Source: Undibacterium sp. (lineage in GTDB: Bacteria; Pseudomonadota; Gammaproteobacteria; Burkholderiales; Burkholderiaceae_D). From it: a DNA stretch of 13,521 nucleotides. The DNA is taken from NCBI GenBank assembly GCA_019752975.1, contig JAIELM010000339.1, positions 1 to 13,521 on the forward strand, in the 5' to 3' direction. The position numbers and the translations under genes are program-made. The notes beneath the pieces were generated by a model. That model was not told the DNA's origin and made no database searches. It saw only the letters and a list, made by a program, of their open reading frames with translations. Below, in pieces: positions 7,228 through 13,521 of the stretch (its first letter is position 1; each line of letters opens with the position of its first letter).

Positions 7228-7857
7228 TTAACCGATCGCCGAAGCTTTAAGTAATTTACTCAAGTCTTTTTTCATCTTATTCGCGTCCGCATTCTTAGGA
7301 AATCGCATCATCAAATTACCTAATGGATCAATCAAATAGATATGATCACTGATGCGACTGTCCGTATCCACTGGCAGCCATTTTTCCAAATTACCGCTAC
7401 TGGCTTTAAGTAAGCGCGTTCCTTGTATACCAACTTGCATATTCGCGTCTATGCTGTGTTCATCGGTGATCAACCAGACTCTCTCTATACGTTCCATCTC
7501 CTTACCCTGAATTGTTCGTAACTGGCGCATGTCCAAGAGCTTTTTTTGGCAGCTGGCGGCACAAGCACCAGAATCCACTTGCAGCATAATCCATTTACCT
7601 TTAAAAGCCGACAATTCCATGGCTTTCCCATCTAAGGTTTGACTATTGAGTAGTGGCTGCGGATACAAGCGTGGATCAAGTATCGTGCCGTAATTGGTTT
7701 TGCCACTTGGTTTGACGAAATAATAGCTGATGTAAGAGGCAATCATCGGTGCCGCGCAGACGGCCAGCACCGCAAATAATTTCCAACGCCCAGCTTTCTT
7801 TACTGTACTAAGAGGGACTTCATTCTTGCTCATGTTTTGACTCGTGTTTTGATTCAT
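7228..7857 (-). CDS. membrane-anchored Sco-like (thioredoxin-fold) protein, probable oxidase assembly factor
   Basis: I recognise this as the conserved protein that sits between surf1 and ctaA in Burkholderiales oxidase clusters; it usually carries no specific function. It is 209 aa: a short charged N-terminus, one TM segment (about 27-48), then a periplasmic domain of about 160 residues. That domain contains LDGKAMELSAFKGKWIML (75-92), CAASC (Cys99-Cys103) at the position of the SCO CxxxC motif, and SDHIYLIDPLGNLMMRF (170-186), where His172 followed by DP-G resembles the SCO distal histidine region. The CxxxC-plus-His combination suggests copper binding or thiol-disulfide work on CuA, but that is inference. 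The start is uncertain: the ATG at 7857 overlaps surf1 by 38 bp, while an in-frame ATG at 7833 overlaps by 14 bp and gives 201 aa. Neither has a good ribosome-binding site. Confidence 0.85.
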   Translation of the reverse strand: MNQNTSQNMSKNEVPLSTVKKAGRWKLFAVLAVCAAPMIASYISYYFVKPSGKTNYGTILDPRLYPQPLLNSQTLDGKAMELSAFKGKWIMLQVDSGACAASCQKKLLDMRQLRTIQGKEMERIERVWLITDEHSIDANMQVGIQGTRLLKASSGNLEKWLPVDTDSRISDHIYLIDPLGNLMMRFPKNADANKMKKDLSKLLKASAIG

Positions 7858-8593
7858 TTTTTAATCTTATTAATTTTGTTCTGGCTGTTAAACGACGAAT
7901 TCCGGTAATCAGAAAAAACATGGCGGACATCAATGCCAAGCCATACCACTGAAATGCATAGGCACGGTGTTTGTCGGCGCCAGCTGAAGGTTGAGGCCAA
8001 TTTCTGACTAGACTATCGCCACTATCGGAGGTTTGCTCCACCACATAGGGGTAAAATTTCAATCCTGTTTTCTGCGTTAATTCTTCAAGTGACAAGTTCT
8101 GAATAATCGCATGCGGTATGAGCGCTTCGCTCTTTCCCAATTGCATGGACTTATCTACTCCCTTACGTAACACCCCTTCTAACACGATCGTCCCGGTTGC
8201 TGTCATCAGTGCCGGAAACTTAGTACGCTCATAAGGATTGCGTTGCAGCCAGCCTCGCTCTACCAAAATACTTTGCTCACTGCCTTCCATTTTGAACGGC
8301 ATCAAAAGATAAAATCCTGCCACGCCAAACAAAGGTCGATTGTCCAAATAAAGCGGCCAATCAGTGACAAATTGGCCTGTAATTTTCACTCTTTGGAAAG
8401 ACTGTAAATTAACTTCGGCACCTGCCTCATTAAGTGAAATCGCAGGCTTTTGCATCTGTTCATGTATCTGCAGCGCCAGTCCATCTTTCTCTTGCGCTCT
8501 TCGTGTTTGCCAATCACCCAACACTACTCCCAAAACCGCAAGCAGTGCGGTAATCAAAAAGGGAATTAAGCGTAAGATGAAGGACTTTAGCAT
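7820..8593 (-). CDS. SURF1-family cytochrome oxidase biogenesis protein
   Basis: SURF1 (Shy1 in yeast) is an inner-membrane protein that helps insert heme a into subunit I of cytochrome c oxidase. The 257-aa protein has the family topology: an N-terminal TM (about 8-26), a periplasmic domain and a C-terminal TM (about 213-231). Seen motifs are LGDWQTRRAQEK (25-36), the NRPLFGVAGFYLL loop (85-97), VERGW (111-115), YPYVVE (181-186) and the terminal HRAYAFQWYGLAL stretch (209-221). Length is typical (about 230-260). The C-terminal tail NESKHESKHEQE is low-complexity and is encoded by a 12-bp tandem repeat shared with the next gene. The ATG at 8593 is only 31 bp from the start of the divergent DUF2909 gene, so its promoter must overlap that gene. 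No clear ribosome-binding site is seen. Confidence 0.93.
   Translation of the reverse strand: MLKSFILRLIPFLITALLAVLGVVLGDWQTRRAQEKDGLALQIHEQMQKPAISLNEAGAEVNLQSFQRVKITGQFVTDWPLYLDNRPLFGVAGFYLLMPFKMEGSEQSILVERGWLQRNPYERTKFPALMTATGTIVLEGVLRKGVDKSMQLGKSEALIPHAIIQNLSLEELTQKTGLKFYPYVVEQTSDSGDSLVRNWPQPSAGADKHRAYAFQWYGLALMSAMFFLITGIRRLTARTKLIRLKNESKHESKHEQE
7822..7857 (-). repeat. 12-bp tandem repeat in the surf1/Sco-like overlap
   Basis: Read on the minus strand, three imperfect 12-mers follow one another: ATGAATCAAAAC, ACGAGTCAAAAC and ATGAGCAAGAAT. In the surf1 frame they encode the repeating tail NESK-HESK-HEQE. In the frame of the downstream gene they encode its first residues, MNQN-TSQN-MSKN, and create its two alternative ATG starts. 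The period of 12 keeps both frames open. Confidence 0.6.
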
Positions 8594-8624
8594 TACAATA
8601 GCGCTTTTGTGGATGGATAGCGTG

Positions 8625-8825
8625 ATGAAAATTCTGGTCTTAATCGCTTTTTTATTGATTTTCTTAAGCCTAGGCTCTGCACTAGTTTACATGATGAAAG
8701 ACAAGGGCAAGAGCAATCGTACTGTTAAAGCCTTAGCTTTTCGAGTGGGGTTTTCCATACTCCTTTTTTGCTTCATTCTTATTGCGAATTATTTTGGCTT
8801 GATTCAACCAACCGGGATACATTAA
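8625..8825 (+). CDS. twin transmembrane protein, DUF2909 family
   Basis: A 66-aa protein with two hydrophobic helices (about residues 2-22 and 42-60) separated by a short polar loop, KDKGKSNRTVKALAFR. It matches my memory of the DUF2909 family found beside cytochrome oxidase genes in Burkholderiales; its function is unknown. The start MKILVLIAFLL at 8625 is chosen because the family begins this way and GGA at 8615-8617 lies 7 nt upstream. An in-frame ATG at 8613 would add only MDSV. It is the only rightward gene in the oxidase cluster: it diverges from surf1 by 31 bp and converges on ctaE, with a strong hairpin between. Its position suggests a link to oxidase assembly or membrane insertion, but nothing in the sequence proves it. 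Confidence 0.85.
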   Translation: MKILVLIAFLLIFLSLGSALVYMMKDKGKSNRTVKALAFRVGFSILLFCFILIANYFGLIQPTGIH

Positions 8826-8830
8826 GCGCA

Positions 8831-8856
8831 CAAAAGCCGCACAAGTGCGGCTTTTG
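8831..8856. terminator. bidirectional intrinsic terminator between DUF2909 gene and ctaE
   Basis: A perfect 12-bp inverted repeat, CAAAAGCCGCAC (8831-8842) and GTGCGGCTTTTG (8845-8856), sits in the 53-bp gap between the two convergent stop codons. The GC-rich core is flanked by A on one side and T on the other, so each strand reads as a stem ending in TTTTG. This fits a shared terminator for the small rightward gene and for the leftward ctaC-to-ctaE transcript. Confidence 0.88.
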
Positions 8857-8878
8857 TTTATGCTAATTGGTTCAACGA

Positions 8879-9736
8879 TTATAGCCAGTAGACGACAACG
8901 TACAAGCCCAACCACACTACGTCAACAAAGTGCCAATACCAAGCCGCACCTTCAAAAGCAAAATGATGCTCTGGTGTGAAATGTCCCTTCATGACGCGAT
9001 ACAAAACCACTGACAACATGATCGCCCCCATGGTTACATGGAATCCGTGGAAACCAGTCAACATGAAAAAGGTAGAGCCATAAATACCAGAAGTGAGTTT
9101 CAAACCTTCGCTATAAGCTTCAATGTATTCATACGCTTGGCAACCCATGAAGATCGCGCCTAACAAAATCGTCGCAAACAACCAGAACGCTGTTTTAGCA
9201 CGATGACCTTCGCGTAAAGCATGATGAGAAATCGTCAAAGTCACACCAGAGGTCAATAACAAAGCGGTGTTAATTGTCGGAATTGGGAAAGGTCCCATTG
9301 CTTTAAACGGTTCGATCAAATTGGCTGGACCGAGATTACCCCACTGTCCAGAAAAATCAGGCCACAAAACTTTATGATCCAAATCGGCCAACCACGGCAT
9401 AGAAATGCTGCGGGCATAAAACAAGGCCCCAAAGAAAGCGCCAAAGAACATCACCTCAGAGAAGATAAACCAGCTCATGCTCCAGCGGAAAGAGTTGTCG
9501 ATACGAGCGCTGTATTGACCGCCTTCAGACTCTGCAATGGCATCACCAAACCAATTATACAAAACTACTAAAGTGAGCAAAATACCTGCAAAATTCAGGT
9601 AAGACCCCCAAGCAAGACCGTTGACCCATGCCGATGCACCTAGCATAGTCATTAGCAAAGTCGTGCCACCCAAGACTGGCCACTTTGAAGGGCTCGGCAC
9701 AAAATAATAAGGTGCGCTAGCGTTATGAGAACTCAT
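8879..9736 (-). CDS. ctaE: cytochrome c oxidase subunit III
   Basis: Subunit III of the aa3-type cytochrome c oxidase is a seven-helix membrane protein that contacts subunit I and stabilises proton uptake during turnover. The 285-aa protein contains YYFVPSPSKWPVLGG at the N-terminus, RWSMSWFIFSEVMFFGAFF with the conserved Glu94, SGVTLTISHHALREG in the middle, and GFHGFHVTMGAIML plus AAWYWHFVDVVWLGLY at the C-terminus. All are hallmarks of the COX3 family. I chose the ATG at 9736 (MSSHNASAPYY): GGGAG lies 6 nt upstream, whereas the in-frame ATGs at 9742 and 9754 are too close to or upstream of that site. It follows the DUF2970 gene by 41 bp and ends at a bidirectional terminator. Confidence 0.97.
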   Translation of the reverse strand: MSSHNASAPYYFVPSPSKWPVLGGTTLLMTMLGASAWVNGLAWGSYLNFAGILLTLVVLYNWFGDAIAESEGGQYSARIDNSFRWSMSWFIFSEVMFFGAFFGALFYARSISMPWLADLDHKVLWPDFSGQWGNLGPANLIEPFKAMGPFPIPTINTALLLTSGVTLTISHHALREGHRAKTAFWLFATILLGAIFMGCQAYEYIEAYSEGLKLTSGIYGSTFFMLTGFHGFHVTMGAIMLSVVLYRVMKGHFTPEHHFAFEGAAWYWHFVDVVWLGLYVVVYWL

Positions 9737-9777
9737 GTCCATCTCCCGATACAATGTTTAATCTAATTTCATAATTT

Positions 9778-9996
9778 CTACTTCGCCACCACGGCTTTCA
9801 CGACCAAAATCAAGGTCGCGATAAAAATGGCGGCGCCTAAGATTCCTGCAATGATGACGTGAACTGGATTGAGCTGCGCTGCATCTTGTTCGTAAGAACT
9901 TTTCTTGCGTATCCCCAAAAACGACCAAAGTACAGCTTTGATCGTTGCCAGAAAAGAGGCTTTGCGCTGAGTTGCTTGCTTAAGATCACCCATCAT
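9778..9996 (-). CDS. DUF2970 family membrane protein
   Basis: A 72-aa protein with a cationic N-terminus, the conserved stretch ATIKAVLWSFLGIRKKSSYEQD (about 17-38), and one C-terminal TM helix (about 47-68, HVIIAGILGAAIFIATLILVV). It matches my memory of DUF2970, a family of unknown function regularly found between ctaG and ctaE in betaproteobacteria. The protein probably lies in the inner membrane with its N-terminus in the cytoplasm. AGGA lies 5-8 nt before the double ATG at 9996 and 9993; either could be the start. It begins 17 bp after the ctaG stop, so it belongs to the same transcript. A role in oxidase assembly is inferred from position only. Confidence 0.9.
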   Translation of the reverse strand: MMGDLKQATQRKASFLATIKAVLWSFLGIRKKSSYEQDAAQLNPVHVIIAGILGAAIFIATLILVVKAVVAK

Positions 9997-10013
9997 TTTT
10001 CCTGTTGTCGCTT

Positions 10014-10571
10014 TTATGTTTTGCTAGGCTTGATACCTACCTCAAAAAAAGTATACGACAAGGTAATTGTCTTCACTTCCTTAGGCAAAGCCGGATCGAT
10101 ATAAAACGATACTGGCATCTGCCGTGCTTCGTTCGCTTCTAATGTTTGCTGTTTAAAACAGAAACACTCCATCTTTTTAAAATACGCTGCAGCTTGCTGA
10201 GGTGCATAGCTAGGAATGGCTTGTGCATCCATCTTATACGACTGCTTATTCACTACTTCATAGAGTACCTGCGCCATCTCGCCAGGGTGTACTTTCATGC
10301 TACTCACCACCGGGCGAAAACGCCATGGCCCTTGAGTATTAGCGTCAAACTCTATGGTCACTTCCCGACTTAAATCAATTTGTGAATTTTTAATCTGCTT
10401 AAGGTCAATATCTTTGGCAGTTAAAATATTCACTCCCGTCAATTCACAAATCTGCTTATACAGCGGGATCAAAGCATAGCCAAAACCAAACATCAGCACT
10501 GCAATCACAGCCAATTTCTTTAACATGACAAAATTGAGCTGCTTTTCCTTTGCATCACTCAATTCAGACAT
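10014..10571 (-). CDS. ctaG: cytochrome c oxidase assembly protein CtaG (Cox11 family)
   Basis: CtaG/Cox11 delivers copper to the CuB site of subunit I. The 185-aa protein has one N-terminal TM anchor (about 17-37) followed by IPLYKQICELTG with the conserved Cys42. A periplasmic immunoglobulin-like domain follows, with GPWRFRP (81-87) and the copper-binding CFCF motif (Cys136, Cys138, in KKMECFCFKQQTL), and the conserved end FYIDPALP and LSYTFFE. All functional cysteines are present and the length is normal. The start at 10571 overlaps the preceding 38-aa gene by 8 bp, suggesting translational coupling. This Cox11 type is unrelated to the Bacillus protein also called CtaG. Confidence 0.96.
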   Translation of the reverse strand: MSELSDAKEKQLNFVMLKKLAVIAVLMFGFGYALIPLYKQICELTGVNILTAKDIDLKQIKNSQIDLSREVTIEFDANTQGPWRFRPVVSSMKVHPGEMAQVLYEVVNKQSYKMDAQAIPSYAPQQAAAYFKKMECFCFKQQTLEANEARQMPVSFYIDPALPKEVKTITLSYTFFEVGIKPSKT

Positions 10572-10680
10572 GTCCGCGGGCGATAAATTGCTTCACTATG
10601 ACGCCGAAGAAGAACACCAGTACTACCGTTCCTAAGATCAAAGCAGTGCGTAAATTATTTGGCTTTTTTTCGTTTTTCAT
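10564..10680 (-). CDS. cytochrome oxidase small assembly protein (38 aa)
   Basis: A short open frame of 38 codons plus TGA fills the space just upstream of ctaG. It has a polar, lysine- and asparagine-rich N-terminus (MKNEKKPNN), the segment LRTALILGTVVLVFFFGVI as one TM helix (about 10-29), and a basic end (KQFIARGHV). GGAG lies 9 nt before the ATG at 10680. The frame overlaps the ctaG start by 8 bp. The pattern NNLRT plus a hydrophobic helix ending FFFGVIVK matches my memory of the small oxidase assembly protein annotated at this position in Burkholderiales. Its molecular role is not established from sequence. Confidence 0.82.
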   Translation of the reverse strand: MKNEKKPNNLRTALILGTVVLVFFFGVIVKQFIARGHV

Positions 10681-10749
10681 ATTTCCAGACTCCGTAATTA
10701 TTCAGTTCACCATCACATAGTTAAATAGCAAACTTAGCTCTCGTGTTGC

Positions 10750-10781
10750 CGTTATTCCCGAGCGTTTAATCGGGAATCCAG
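10750..10781. repeat. REP-like hairpin between ctaD and the small assembly gene
   Basis: The plus strand reads ATTCCCG (10754-10760), a 10-nt loop, then CGGGAAT (10771-10777), followed by CCAG. The layout GTTATTCCCG ... CGGGAATCCAG resembles the widespread proteobacterial dispersed repeat of the form GTCATTCCCG-n-CGGGAATCCAG, with a degenerate loop. It lies in the 136-bp gap after the ctaD stop and has no T-tract. It is therefore more likely an intergenic repeat or mRNA-stabilising hairpin than a terminator. Whether it recurs elsewhere cannot be seen here. Confidence 0.5.
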
Positions 10782-10816
10782 TGGCCTGAATAACTACTAG
10801 CGCTCCATTCTTTTAT

Positions 10817-12412
10817 TTAATTTACGTGCGGCGGCGTTTCAAAAGTATGAAACGGCGCTGGACTTGGTATCGTCCACTCCAAACCTTCCGCACCTTCCCA
10901 AGGTTTATCCGCTGCTGGCTTACCACCTTTAATTGATGGTATCACCACGAACAAGATGAAGTACACCTGTGTCAAACCGAAACCAAATGCACCTATCGTA
11001 GCAAGTTGATTAAAATCCGTGAACTGCGCCGGATAATCTGCATAACGACGCGGCATACCGGCCAGGCCCAAGAAATGCATAGGGAAGAAAGTCACATTAA
11101 AGAAAATCAAGGATGCCCAAAAGTGCACTTTGCCCCGGAACTCGTTGTACATAAAACCAGTCCATTTTGGTCCCCAGTAGTAGTAACCAGCGAACAAGGC
11201 AAACAAAGAACCAGCCACCAACACATAGTGGAAATGCGCCACCACATAGTAAGTGTCTTGTAATTGAATATCAATTGGTGTCACGGCCAAAATCAAGCCG
11301 GTGAAACCACCCATGGTGAACACAAAAATAAAACCTACCGCGAACAACATTGGCGTTTCAAAAGTCATCGATCCCTGCCACATAGTAGCGATCCAGTTAA
11401 ACACTTTCACCCCAGTTGGAATAGAAATTAACATGGTGGCATACATGAAAAACAGCTGCGCGGTCACTGGCATACCAGTGGTAAACATATGATGCGCCCA
11501 CACGATGAAAGACAAAATCGCAATCGAAGAAGTGGCGTACACCATAGATGCGTAACCAAACAAAGGCTTACGTGCAAAGGCAGGAACGATTTGCGAAACG
11601 ATACCAAAAGCAGGCAAAATCATGATGTAAACTTCTGGATGACCAAAGAACCAGAAAATATGTTGGTACATCACAGGATCGCCACCACCAGCGGCGTTAA
11701 AGAAGCTAGTACCAAAATGACGATCCGTCAAAGTCATGGTAATCGCGCCGGCCAATACTGGCATTACGGCGATCAAGAGGTAAGCAGTAATCAACCAAGT
11801 CCAGCAAAACATTGGCATCTTCATCAAGGTCATCCCTGGTGCGCGCATGTTCAAAATGGTGGTGATGATATTGATTGAACCCATGATGGAAGAAGCACCC
11901 ATGATATGAACAGCGAAAATCGCCATATCCATACCTGGCCCCATTTGGGTAGACAAAGGAGCATACAAAGTCCAACCCGCGGCAGTTGCTCCACCAGGCA
12001 CCCAGAAGGACGTCATCAATAAAATCGCCGCCGGTGGCATGAGCCAGAATGAAAAGTTATTCATACGAGCAAAAGCCATATCGGAAGCACCGACTTGCAA
12101 CGGGATCATCCAGTTAGCGAAGCCCACGAAGGCAGGCATAATCGCACCAAACACCATGATCAAACCGTGCATCGTGGTCAATTGATTGAAGAACTCAGGC
12201 TGCATCAATTGCAAACCCGGTTGGAATAATTCACTACGAATCAACAAAGCCATGAGGCCACCCACCATCAACATGGTGAAAGCAAACCACAGGTAGAGAT
12301 TGCCGATATCTTTATGATTGGTGGCGTATAGATACCTACGCCATCCATGCGGGTGATCGTGATGGTGATCGTCGTGCGCGTGCGCTGAATCGTGTGCGAC
12401 TGTTGTACTCAT
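10817..12412 (-). CDS. ctaD: cytochrome c oxidase subunit I (aa3-type)
   Basis: Subunit I is the catalytic, proton-pumping core that reduces oxygen at the heme a3-CuB centre. The 531-aa, twelve-helix protein keeps all ligands: His82 and His395 (heme a), His393 (heme a3), and His258, His307 and His308 (CuB). Tyr262 in GHPEVY is placed for the His-Tyr cross-link. Proton-path residues of the A1 heme-copper type are present: Asp111 with Asn118 and Asn119 (DMAFARMNN), Glu260, and the K-channel Lys336 (IPTGVK). This places it in the A1 (mitochondrial-like) class. The N-terminus is histidine-rich (residues 7-22), as in other betaproteobacterial CtaD. A strong AGGAGA site precedes the ATG. It follows ctaC by 17 bp. 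Confidence 0.98.
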   Translation of the reverse strand: MSTTVAHDSAHAHDDHHHDHPHGWRRYLYATNHKDIGNLYLWFAFTMLMVGGLMALLIRSELFQPGLQLMQPEFFNQLTTMHGLIMVFGAIMPAFVGFANWMIPLQVGASDMAFARMNNFSFWLMPPAAILLMTSFWVPGGATAAGWTLYAPLSTQMGPGMDMAIFAVHIMGASSIMGSINIITTILNMRAPGMTLMKMPMFCWTWLITAYLLIAVMPVLAGAITMTLTDRHFGTSFFNAAGGGDPVMYQHIFWFFGHPEVYIMILPAFGIVSQIVPAFARKPLFGYASMVYATSSIAILSFIVWAHHMFTTGMPVTAQLFFMYATMLISIPTGVKVFNWIATMWQGSMTFETPMLFAVGFIFVFTMGGFTGLILAVTPIDIQLQDTYYVVAHFHYVLVAGSLFALFAGYYYWGPKWTGFMYNEFRGKVHFWASLIFFNVTFFPMHFLGLAGMPRRYADYPAQFTDFNQLATIGAFGFGLTQVYFILFVVIPSIKGGKPAADKPWEGAEGLEWTIPSPAPFHTFETPPHVN

Positions 12413-12429
12413 TTTTATCTCCTGTTCAA

Positions 12430-13407
12430 TTACTTACGCGCAGCCAAAATTTCGGCTGGCTGGACGATATTTTCTGCGGACTTATTCGACCAGCTATTGC
12501 GGGTATAAGTAATCGCGGCGGCGATTTCAGTATCAGACAAAATGCCTTTCCATGGGCTCATTGCGGTGCCCGCCTTACCATTCATCACAATATTGATTTG
12601 TGCTGCTCTTGCACCAGCTACGATGGCAGAACCGTCGAGTGCAGGGAAAGCACCAGGTACGCCTTTACCATTAGCTTGATGACAGGACACACAATTAGTT
12701 GCATAAACTTTTTCGCCGCGCTGTTTCAACTCATCAACAGTCCAGACTTTATTGGGGTCATCGGCCAAGGCCGCCATTTCTTTTTTCTTGGCATCGACCC
12801 AAGTCGTGTAATCTGCTTCAGAGACCACATTCACCACGATAGGCATGAAGGCATGCTCTTTACCGCACAGCTCTACGCATTGACCACGATAGGTACCGAT
12901 TTTTTCGGCTTTAAACCAAGTGTCACGTACAAAGCCAGGGATGGCGTCTTGTTTCACGCCAAAAGCCGGAATCGTCCAGGCATGAATAACGTCATTAGCG
13001 GTGGTGATGATGCGTACTTTTTTATTCACTGGAACGACGACTTCGTTATCAACTTCCAATAAATAGTTAATACCACGCGCTTCGGTTGGCGCTTCACCCG
13101 GCGCACCGACTTGACTGCGAGGTGTTTTCAGCGTGGAGAGAAAAGCAATCCCTTCGCCCTCACCTTTCAAATAATCGTAACCCCATTTCCACTGCATCCC
13201 AGTGGCTTTGATGGTAATGTCAGCGTTGGAGGTATCCTTCATGGAGACCACCGTTTTGGTTGCTGGCAAAGCCATACCGATAACGATGAAAAACGGCACT
13301 ATGGTCCAGAGGATTTCTACCGTAGTTGACTCATGAAAAGTAGCCGCTTTATGACCAACGGACTTTCTATGTTTAAAAATTGAGTAGAACATCACGCCGA
13401 ACACCGC
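12430..13407 (-). CDS. ctaC: cytochrome c oxidase subunit II with fused cytochrome c domain, 5' end lost
   Basis: Subunit II accepts electrons from cytochrome c at its CuA centre and passes them to heme a. Visible from the junction onward: the end of TM1 ([15 protein letters not shown]), the [18 protein letters not shown] stretch opening TM2, MQWKWGYDY (aromatic electron-entry region), and the CuA site with the upstream His ([10 protein letters not shown]) and [14 protein letters not shown]-terminal cytochrome c domain carries CVSCH (codons at 12679-12693) and a likely axial Met in [10 protein letters not shown] heme-c-fused CtaC is usual in betaproteobacteria. The signal peptide and most of TM1 are missing: upstream of about 13407 the frame no longer resembles CtaC, and it can be opened only from a TTG at 13482 just after an in-frame stop at 13485-13483. 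The true start is not in the window. Confidence 0.93.
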   Translation of the reverse strand, partial: AVFGVMFYSIFKHRKSVGHKAATFHESTTVEILWTIVPFFIVIGMALPATKTVVSMKDTSNADITIKATGMQWKWGYDYLKGEGEGIAFLSTLKTPRSQVGAPGEAPTEARGINYLLEVDNEVVVPVNKKVRIITTANDVIHAWTIPAFGVKQDAIPGFVRDTWFKAEKIGTYRGQCVELCGKEHAFMPIVVNVVSEADYTTWVDAKKKEMAALADDPNKVWTVDELKQRGEKVYATNCVSCHQANGKGVPGAFPALDGSAIVAGARAAQINIVMNGKAGTAMSPWKGILSDTEIAAAITYTRNSWSNKSAENIVQPAEILAARK

Positions 13408-13521
13408 GTCGGCCAATCGCCTGTACCGGAGTCCGCCGGATGGCCTCACGATCGAGCTGACTGGCAGCCCCAATGTGACCAATCAGTTCACCGTCGCCCA
13501 GGCGACCTACAAGGTCGAAGA
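13408..13521 (+). other. GC-rich foreign-looking segment at the right edge
   Basis: The last 114 bp or so do not continue ctaC. GC is about 63% by hand count, well above the neighbouring genes. On the plus strand one frame is open from 13406 to the edge, with G or C in most third positions and a plausible extracellular beta-rich reading (for example LTIELTGSPNVTNQF and VAQATYKVE). In contrast, the ctaC frame on the minus strand has stops at 13509-13507 and 13485-13483. It may be part of an unrelated gene joined by assembly error or by a real rearrangement. I do not recognise the protein. Confidence 0.6.

Noticed and set aside
12394..13062. Open frame of 222 codons on the plus strand across ctaC
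   Set aside because: It lies antisense to well-supported ctaC sequence with CuA and heme c motifs; the translation has no recognisable domain and an odd composition.
13408..13482. N-terminal extension of ctaC starting at a TTG (13482)
   Set aside because: It lacks a signal peptide and TM1, does not resemble CtaC, has a different base composition and begins right after an in-frame stop. It is produced by reading across the junction.
1..13521. Undescribed multi-gene system, mobile element, CRISPR array or RNA gene
   Set aside because: All sizeable open frames with credible coding signal belong to known core families. I saw no transposase, integrase, long terminal repeats, regularly spaced repeats or tRNA-like cloverleaf.

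Overview
The window is ordinary chromosomal core sequence from a betaproteobacterium, most likely Burkholderiales and perhaps near Oxalobacteraceae. The order ftsY-ftsE-ftsX-rpoH followed by a cytochrome aa3 oxidase assembly cluster, the cytochrome-c-fused CtaC, the DUF2909 and DUF2970 proteins and the tiny oxidase assembly protein all fit that group. The family-level placement is inferred from gene content and protein style, not from a search.

Left part (1-4600). A partial rsmD (16S rRNA methyltransferase) reads leftward off the edge. Divergent from it is a rightward block: ftsY (SRP receptor), ftsE and ftsX (ABC-like complex that controls cell-wall hydrolysis at division) and rpoH (heat-shock sigma-32). 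rpoH has its own promoter region with a perfect CIRCE operator (3515-3541), so it is probably repressed by HrcA. Regulation is therefore the most informative part of this half.

Right part (4664-13410). Almost everything reads leftward and serves cytochrome c oxidase. In transcription order the genes are: ctaC (subunit II with CuA and a C-terminal heme c domain, 5' end missing), ctaD (subunit I), a 38-aa assembly protein, ctaG (Cox11 copper chaperone), a DUF2970 membrane protein, ctaE (subunit III), surf1, a membrane-anchored Sco-like protein, ctaA (heme A synthase), ctaB (heme O synthase) and a Sco1 lipoprotein. One small rightward gene (DUF2909) sits between ctaE and surf1, with a shared bidirectional terminator facing ctaE. 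Together the set encodes subunits I-III, the heme O to heme A pathway, and copper delivery to CuA (Sco) and CuB (CtaG).

Right edge (about 13408-13521). The ctaC reading frame stops looking like CtaC at its first transmembrane segment. It is replaced by about 114 bp of GC-rich sequence (about 63% by hand count) with a better coding frame on the opposite strand. This looks like a chimeric contig end or a recent rearrangement. I found no mobile element, CRISPR array, tRNA, rRNA or undescribed multi-gene system.
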